This document shows positions 23,601 to 31,500 of a stretch of 64,000 nt of DNA, piece by piece. Source of the stretch: Nymphaea colorata (taxonomy: Eukaryota > Streptophyta > Magnoliopsida > Nymphaeales > Nymphaeaceae). The position numbers were made by a program, and so were the translations under genes. Each line of letters starts with the position of its first letter. Position 1 is the stretch's first letter. The DNA lies in contig NC_045148.1 of the NCBI RefSeq assembly GCF_008831285.2, positions 15,170,802-15,234,801 on the forward strand, given 5' to 3'. Below the pieces are notes generated by a model. It made no database searches, was not told the origin of the DNA, and was given only the letters and a program-made list of their open reading frames with translations.

Positions 23601-26600
23601 AACTCTGTCTCGGGTGCCCCTTTCTCCCTCTCCGGCAAATGCAGGCTGCGCTCTCACTCTCTGGCCAGCCCAGATTTCTAATGAATGACCAAATTAGCTG
23701 CTGTTTCATTTCTGTTTTTCATATGACCAGTGATGTTTCCATTTGGTTCTTAGATCGGTTTGATGTTCAGTGGATGAACCTTGAGGGTCGTCAGATTTTG
23801 GTATGGAGAAGAAAAAGGGGGTTGCTTTCTAATGCTTTAAAACAAAGAAGTTGCTTTCTTAACCATTGTTCTCACTCAATCTGAGGATCTTTTTCAAACT
23901 AAACAAAGAAAGGATAGTTGTACTTTGTTTTAGTGCAGAGATTATACCTTTTGTTTTATTTCCCCCTTTTTGCTTCAACCAAAGTTTTGGATGTCCAGGC
24001 AATTACAGTGAACGGTGGGTTACAGGAAACTGATGTCATGTTTATTCACAAGCATGGACGAAGAACTGTCTCATCTCTTAACATTATCTGCTCTACAGCA
24101 GTAAAAGGACTAGCCTACAAGTCTGGCACTGTATGCTTATTTTGTAGAATTGTAGAAGCTGGATTTAGGGTCATTGCATAAAAAATCCGATGTTCAGTCA
24201 TCCAGGACTAGCCTACTCTTAATTTTGTGCTTCATTTCTGTTTAAATACATAATTTGGTCCGTTTTACTATCATTTGTTGATCATTATTTGAGGATCCAG
24301 TCATGTTCAAGCTGAGTATAATGTTTTTTAGGTTTAGTGGCATTTCGTGCCTGCCACATGCCACATAGGCTAGGTCTAATGTTAGATTGAGCAATCTGGG
24401 TCGGCTTGAAGGCAGAGGATCTCAGAGTGCTACAACACTGGGCTACCGGATCTGCACTCCATTCAGGGGCATATTCAGTGATTTCTTTTCTGATGGAGGC
24501 CTTGCCAACTAATGTCAGATCAGAGATGCACCTTCTCTTGAGGTTTTAGTTTGATGAGTACTTATGGAACTTCACCAAGCCATTTGCTCAGGAAGGGCAC
24601 AGAGCCCATTTTCTGCAAGGCGACAAATGCATTCCTGTATGACATCCAGATAACTTCCCTGATTGTTGGGTTCCACGATTGCAAGCTTAGTTCCTTGATT
24701 GTTTCTTTAAGATTGTGGTTGTGTCTTGTTTGGGAACTGTCTTAAGATTTCCTGTAAAACTCACACAATTTCCTGATTGTGTACGATCTAACTATTTTCA
24801 GATTTTCTGTGTGGTAATCCATTTTGCTTCACTTTTTTGGCAGGAAATAAGAGCTCTATTTCCTTCTGACTACAACCCATTTTATGCTGGATTTGGGAAC
24901 AGAGACACTGATGAGCTCAGCTACAGGAAGATTGGTATACCAAAAGGAAAAATATTTATTATAAATCCCAAGGTTAGATCCCTGATTTGCCAGCTGCTAA
25001 TATGTTTCTATTTTTGTTTAATTCTAAATGATCTTCTCATGTTGAATTTGAGCAGGGTGAAGTGGCCATTGATAATTGCGTTGATTCAAGGTCATATTGT
25101 TCTTTGCATACGCTAGTGAATGATATGTTCCCCCCAACGTCTCCGGAGCAGGTTTGTTTCTCTCCACTTTTCCTTTTCTTTGCCCTGTTTTGGGTTATGT
25201 GCTTGCTTTCTGGCTGCCTATAAACAGTGGAATTGATGGTCAGATTAGTGTTGATAAAGTTGTTAATGATAATGATTGGTTGTTGGATTAGTGTTGATAA
25301 AATTTTTAGGCTTGTTGCTGTGAATCGATTTTGCAACTTGTCTTAGCGGAAATAGCTTTCATGGGTAATGTTGAATGATCTTATGCATTATATCATGTTG
25401 AACTTGGTTTTTCTTGTATATTTCTTAATCAGCGTGCTCTATATATTTCTTAGCGGAAACAGCTTTCATGTATATTTCTTAATCAGCGTGCTTGTATAGT
25501 TTTTCTTGTTAGATCATGTTGAACTTGGTTCCTCTTCCTTGTGTACGTGGTTTCATGTTCCTCTCTTCTAAATCTAAAAAAATATTTCCTTATTATCAAA
25601 CCAAGAATTAATTTTATGAAAATCTAGAAATATATTTCTTTTTCATCAAACATAGAAATATATTTCTGGAAACATATTTCCAAATCATCACACACACACC
25701 AAAATTGGAATCGGAAAACTTTTTCCCATTCCATTTTTCCATTTCCTATATTTCCGGAAATATATTTCCAGAAATATATTTACAGGCCATCAAACGGCCC
25801 CTAAAAGAAAGATGAGGACACACTCTCTCTGTCTTTCCATAAAAGACAACCTCCACCATCATCCGCTTAAAAGGACTACATAGGTTGTCCTTCATGAACA
25901 TCATAAAGGATAGATGACACAGACAGTGTCATCCTTCTAAAAGGATGACACACTCATTTCAACTTTTTTAAAAAGGGCTAATACCCTTTAAGATCATGGA
26001 CTAAAATGGCCTTCATATAAAACTTTTTTTACAATAGTGGAAGTCAAAGAAGAAAGTTGCACAAACAAATCTTATCTCTTTAACAGATTATATACATTAC
26101 ATATATGTGTCTGTGTATGTGTGTGTGTAGTCCTTGAATCCTGATTCTAACTTTTAATTGTACATACCAATGTTATCACTGGCGTATCGTATCGCGTATC
26201 GGTCGGGCCGACCTATACGCCGTATCGTAACGTATCGTAAAATTAATTTTTAATTTGTAAAAAATATTAAAAAATTATAAAAAAATAGAAAAAAATCAGA
26301 AAAATTTTAAATAAATTCGAAAAAACAAGAAAAAATCAAGAAAAATGTATTTAAAGGAACATTTATCATTCATGTATATGAAGTATGAACTATGAAGTAT
26401 GAATATGAACAACACATTCCAAAATAAGAAATCAGACATTCAAAAATCAAAATAACATACTAAGCAGCCGAAGAGTATTCGATTACATCACAATTCATAA
26501 GTTCAGAAGTCAAAACATATAGACATAGTTATCATCTTTCATGATCCAAAAAGCCCTCTTTCTCCAAGCTTTCCACTGTGCCCTCTACGAGAAAGAAAGC

Positions 26601-28141
26601 TATCTCACGGGCAAAACTTAAAGCAAATGAGGAAAATCTCTTCCTCCCACGTCTCTTGCAATGTTTAGAAACAAGAAGAGAGAGAGAGAGGAGCATATCT
26701 TTTGAAATAAAATGAAAAAAAGGGGCCATCGGACCCTTTTGCCATTTTTCCCCCGTATCGTACGATACGGGGGTGTATCGACCGTATCGTACGATACGGG
26801 CGATACGTCTACGATACACCTCCGTATCGTGTATTGTAGGCGTGTCGTATCGTTTTTGTTGATACAGACGATACGTATCGTACGATACGCGTCCGTATCG
26901 TACAATACGCGTCCGTATCGTACGATACGGATAACATTGGTACATACAGCTATGTTGTTAAGGCCTCGCCTAAGCCTCGCCTAGGCTTGGACTAAGCGTG
27001 AGTCCACACCCGTCGCCTAAGTCCACCACTTAGGCGACGGGTATATGTTGACTTAGGCGACGGGGTATATGTTGTTAGGAAATAAGATATCTTGTTGATA
27101 TCATAGCTAGATTAGGTTTTACATTTTTTACATTTTATTTTCATTTTTATGTATTTTATTATTTCTTTTATTTTTCTTTTCTTTTCTTTTATTTTCCTTT
27201 TCTTTTTCTTTTCTTTTCTTTTCTTTTTCTTTTCTTTTATTTTTCCTTTTCTTTTTCTTTTTGTTTCCCCTTTGTTCTAGCCGTTGGGAGTTCCAACGGC
27301 TCCTTTATGAGCCGTTGGAACCTCCAACGGCTAGAACAACCCTCTCTTCCTTCTCTCCTTCACTCTAATTGGTTATATATATTCTTGGGCTGCCTCTTGT
27401 ACAAAGTATGCTGTTTTACACAGCCATTTGACATTCATTCAATAAGATTGATATATTTCAAGTGGCCTTAGTGCCTTTTTCTATCATATTCTTCTTTAGT
27501 GACTATTATAGTCACATTTATATATGTTGGCGCCTAGGCTGGCTTAGGCTCCAACACGGCTAGTCCATGGGAAAATGAAAAGTCACATTCCCTTTCAATT
27601 AAAGTTTCTCAATTGAGTATATATCGCTATGTACTTTATGTCGTATTGATTACGTATTCTTATGTATTGTTACGTTGATTATGTTGTTATATGTATATAG
27701 TATTAGTCACTTGGTCTGTTATACATTCGGATGGTTATGTCTCTCTTTAGTACAAATGGATTACAGTCTTCTTGTGGATTTACATTCCTTCTACTAGAGA
27801 TTAGATCTAGTTTTTTTTTTCTTGTATTAGATTACATTTAATGAGTAATGTTAAACTTCGTCTACTGATTTTGCATATTCAATGAAGAAAAGTTGAAAAC
27901 AATTAAATTTTGATTGTTTAAGTTGATTATGCTTGTTATATTAGTACTCTCCATATTTCAAATATTAATAATGGTTAATCAAAATAACTTGACATATTAA
28001 CAGAACTAAAAAAATAAAATAAAATAATGGTCATCTTTCTTGCCTATCTTTCTTGCCTAGGCCTGCATAGGCGCTAGGCGCCGTGACAACATAGACATCC
28101 AGGGACATCGAATGTGGGCCGTCCAATCTAAAATCGGACAG

Positions 28142-28192
<51 letters not shown>

Positions 28193-28469
28193 CCCTCTGG
28201 GCAACACTGGGGGAAGCCAGCCAACCGCACCAGCACCGCCGTCAAGCGACAGGCGAGATGAATCCCCCCTTTTTTGTCCCTCACGATGGACGAAAGGGGG
28301 AGGAGGAACCCTCCCCCTCCCCACTTCCTCCACTGTTGTGCACGATGGGGAAAAAAAAAGGAAAATTCAAAAAAATATTTCTAACAAGCCGTCCATCAAT
28401 TTTGATGGATGGCCTAGGTTTGATGTTCCCAAATGTCATGGGGAAGCTGGCATCACGGTTCAGTTTTCC

Positions 28470-28513
<44 letters not shown>

Positions 28514-31500
28514 CACACACACACACACAAACACACACCCCTCGCCACACCCCCACCTAAAATTTTTGAAAATTATCAGACCTGGACTCGCAGCCACACG
28601 CCACAACTGTGTAACATAGAGTGCATCTATAAACCTCACAAACAATTACTTTCAATAGATGACATCGGTCAGTAGCACATATTTCTCCATATTCTTGTAA
28701 CCATGACTGCATGCTGAAGGTAGACCACAATCTGGTACGATGAAATTGAGCTTGGAATGTCATTCTTAGTAATCCACAGGATCTGTCTCATATTTAGACC
28801 TACATCCAGCATTAGGAAGGCTGACCAGATCACCTACAGTTTCATGTAACCTGAATGGGGCAAATAGAATACTGTGCACAAGTCTACTCAAGTATGAGTT
28901 CACCAATCAGTGCAGCTATTTGTATTGCTTGATAATATACTTCACATTCTAATTCGATTACCACACACTTCAATAAATGCTAATGTATAGGCATCTTTTA
29001 GATTTATATAAGCTTCTACCTACTTATACATTCATAAAACACATGATTGTTGAAACCACAGCTGTAATCATGTGATATAGATTTTAATGAGAAAAAAAAA
29101 CAATAAAAAACGAGAGTGAGCTTATCGTTGGATTCTGCATAGTTCAGTGAGTCATACCTGTGGTAAAATAGCAAGTAACTCCAAGAAACTAGGCATGTAA
29201 TCTGGACTGGAATTCATCTCCTGTTTTAACCAGTTAAGAATTCCACCACCACCCCAGTCTTCCATCGGAACATGAACTGCCAAAGATGCTAATGCAATAC
29301 AAATCTGTCGAGGAAAATACAGTTGCACTATATTACAGTATTACTAGTTCAAATAGGTCAGTTCCTGTTTATTGCATAGAAGAAACTGCTACAAGAATTT
29401 ACCTGTGTTCGTACTTTTGAAGGGCCACTTGAGAGATGCTTAAGTAAAGCCTGCATAAGCATCAGAAATCAGTAAAGACAAACTAAACAAAACTATACAT
29501 TCATATGCTAGACTATTGATAAGATTATCATGTTATAGAACTCAGATGCAGTCGCTTTCAAAAATAATTGAGACAGGTGGTAAAATAGTCCGATTCCAGC
29601 AACAGCAGCTCTACTATGCCAACAACAATCTAATACCCTGTCAGCAAGAAGCCATATCAAGAAGTACATTAGTGTTCATCTAATCAGACAAATCTTTCCT
29701 GGTCTGTTTTAGGATATAGAAGACTGATCCAGCATCATGGCAGCGACAATATCGATTGAATGTGATCAAAGTTGAGGAAGATTTAGTAAATCTCCCAAGA
29801 CGTGGGCACTTATGTGGAACTCACAATAACCAAGATATATCGAACCCAGAACCCAGATTATTACCTATAATGTACACATTCATTACTATTAGAGTTATAT
29901 GAGGCTAGGCTGGTAATAAACATATCTCAAGAACAATTTGTGGATCATTCGAATTTACATTAGGAACTGTCATGGATATAAAGGCTCAGTCTTTGTATTC
30001 TGTGCCTTGAGGGGAGAAACCCTTGTACAACCTTAAACAAGCACTTGTGAGTGGCTTGAGAAGCATGGCATAATTGCTCACAACAAGGTCCTCACTGGAA
30101 TGTCAATTTGACACTGCCTTTTCTCTTCATCTTATCTGGTGTAGTCCTATTTCTTCTGCATGTAAATATAATCATTACAGTGAATGTAAGGCATTGGAAA
30201 GAGGCATTGTAGTTGAAGAGTCACCTTTGAGAGCATACCTCCATATTGTGTTTCTTCTATATGTGTTCAATAGCCACCAGAACAAGTTTTGGTGATACCA
30301 CACGTAAGGCAATTTTCGAAAATGGTTTCATTTCAGATTAGGGGAAGAAAAGATAGAGCATAATGAAAAAAAAAAAACTATTCCACCACGAGCAGCAGGA
30401 CAAAAGATGGAGAATAAGGATGAGAATATACGTAAGCATCCCATTGATTTATCTGTTTCGGCTAGGATGTGAACATACCAGGGAAAACTTTACAACGAAG
30501 AATTGAAAACTTCAAAAAGTCTCAACTGCCTAAATCTTGAAGAAGATTATTAACTAGCTACTAATCTGTCATTGACATTAATAGCAAACTAATTTTCATC
30601 ACCACTTGCAGGTACATACCCAAAATTTTGGCTGTAAATTGTAGGAAAAAATAACAACATAATATTTATTAATGGTATAATCCAAATCACTTAACTTTGG
30701 AACTTTAGATACTTTATTTTTTCTATCTCATGAGTTCTGCCCTTTCTGTGCTTAAAAAGGTATCTAATTAAAAATTATGCTTCATTATCATAACTACGGA
30801 TGTATTGAAAGCATTACAGCATTTCGATTTCAGGGTCCCATTTTGGACACAAGAAATTGCAGAATTTTCAAAATATGCAAGAAATAGATGGCTATTGTAG
30901 TATGTACACATCATGCATACCTTGTGAGTTGTGACTGTGGTAATGCTGTCTCTTGCCTTTAGTATATTGCTACGCACCACATGTACTACAGCAATTACCA
31001 TGTACATCGATTGACGTTTTTCTTAAAGCCCATTCTGTTTCTTTTACAAACAAAGAGAATCTTTCACAGACTAGTTGATTTCATGCCAAAGCTACTCAAT
31101 TACTCAAACATGATCAGCACTTTAGTTTATGAAATTCAGTTAAGTATTGTTTTCAGATGTTCCATCATGAAGACCTGATGACAGGGTTTACAACTTGTCT
31201 GCCTATTTCTAGAATGCCCTTCAGTCTCCTCTGTATCAATGTCAAGTTCAGATTGTAAAAAGCTCAACGAATAACTCTTATTGACATGAGAGTGACAAAC
31301 ATCCCAAAAAAATCTCAAAGCAAGGTCATATTTCAAAAAGGATGCATACGATTGAAAAAGTGGCAACGGTTTTTCCTGCTCAAAAGGATAAATTGCTTTT
31401 CTTGGTTTTAAAACCTAAGGTAGGGCAACCACTAACCCTCATCTAGGTAAAACTGCATATTGGAATATGGATGGAAACATAGGCATCTTTAAGGACAGCA

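Larger units (their letters stand above)
23121..25801. mobile_element. PIF/Harbinger-like non-autonomous element carrying a lipin gene fragment, 2681 bp
   Basis: Ends GGGGGCGTTTGATGAAC and GGGGCCGTTTGATGGCC form an inverted repeat (14 of 17 bases). Both are flanked by TAA (23118-23120 and 25802-25804), the 3-bp duplication typical of PIF/Harbinger. Subterminal regions carry inverted TTTTTCCGGAAA and ATATTTCCGGAAATATAT-type repeats (23160-23310, 25570-25790). No transposase is seen. Inside is a plus-strand fragment of a host gene (24844-25151), making this a Pack-type element. It lies in MOS14 intron 5. Confidence 0.75.

Noticed and set aside
23130-23660. Ser/Arg-rich ORFs near the left end of the PIF-like element
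   Set aside because: They come from CT-rich and subterminal repeat sequence and do not resemble a PIF transposase or its Myb-like partner.
24844-25151. A real host lipin gene in this window
   Set aside because: Only two exons of the catalytic domain are present, without the DxDxT loop or the next exon, and they lie inside transposon ends.
26532-26984. ORFs rich in Tyr, Arg and Asp
   Set aside because: Direct translation of CGTATCG repeats in a hAT-like element.
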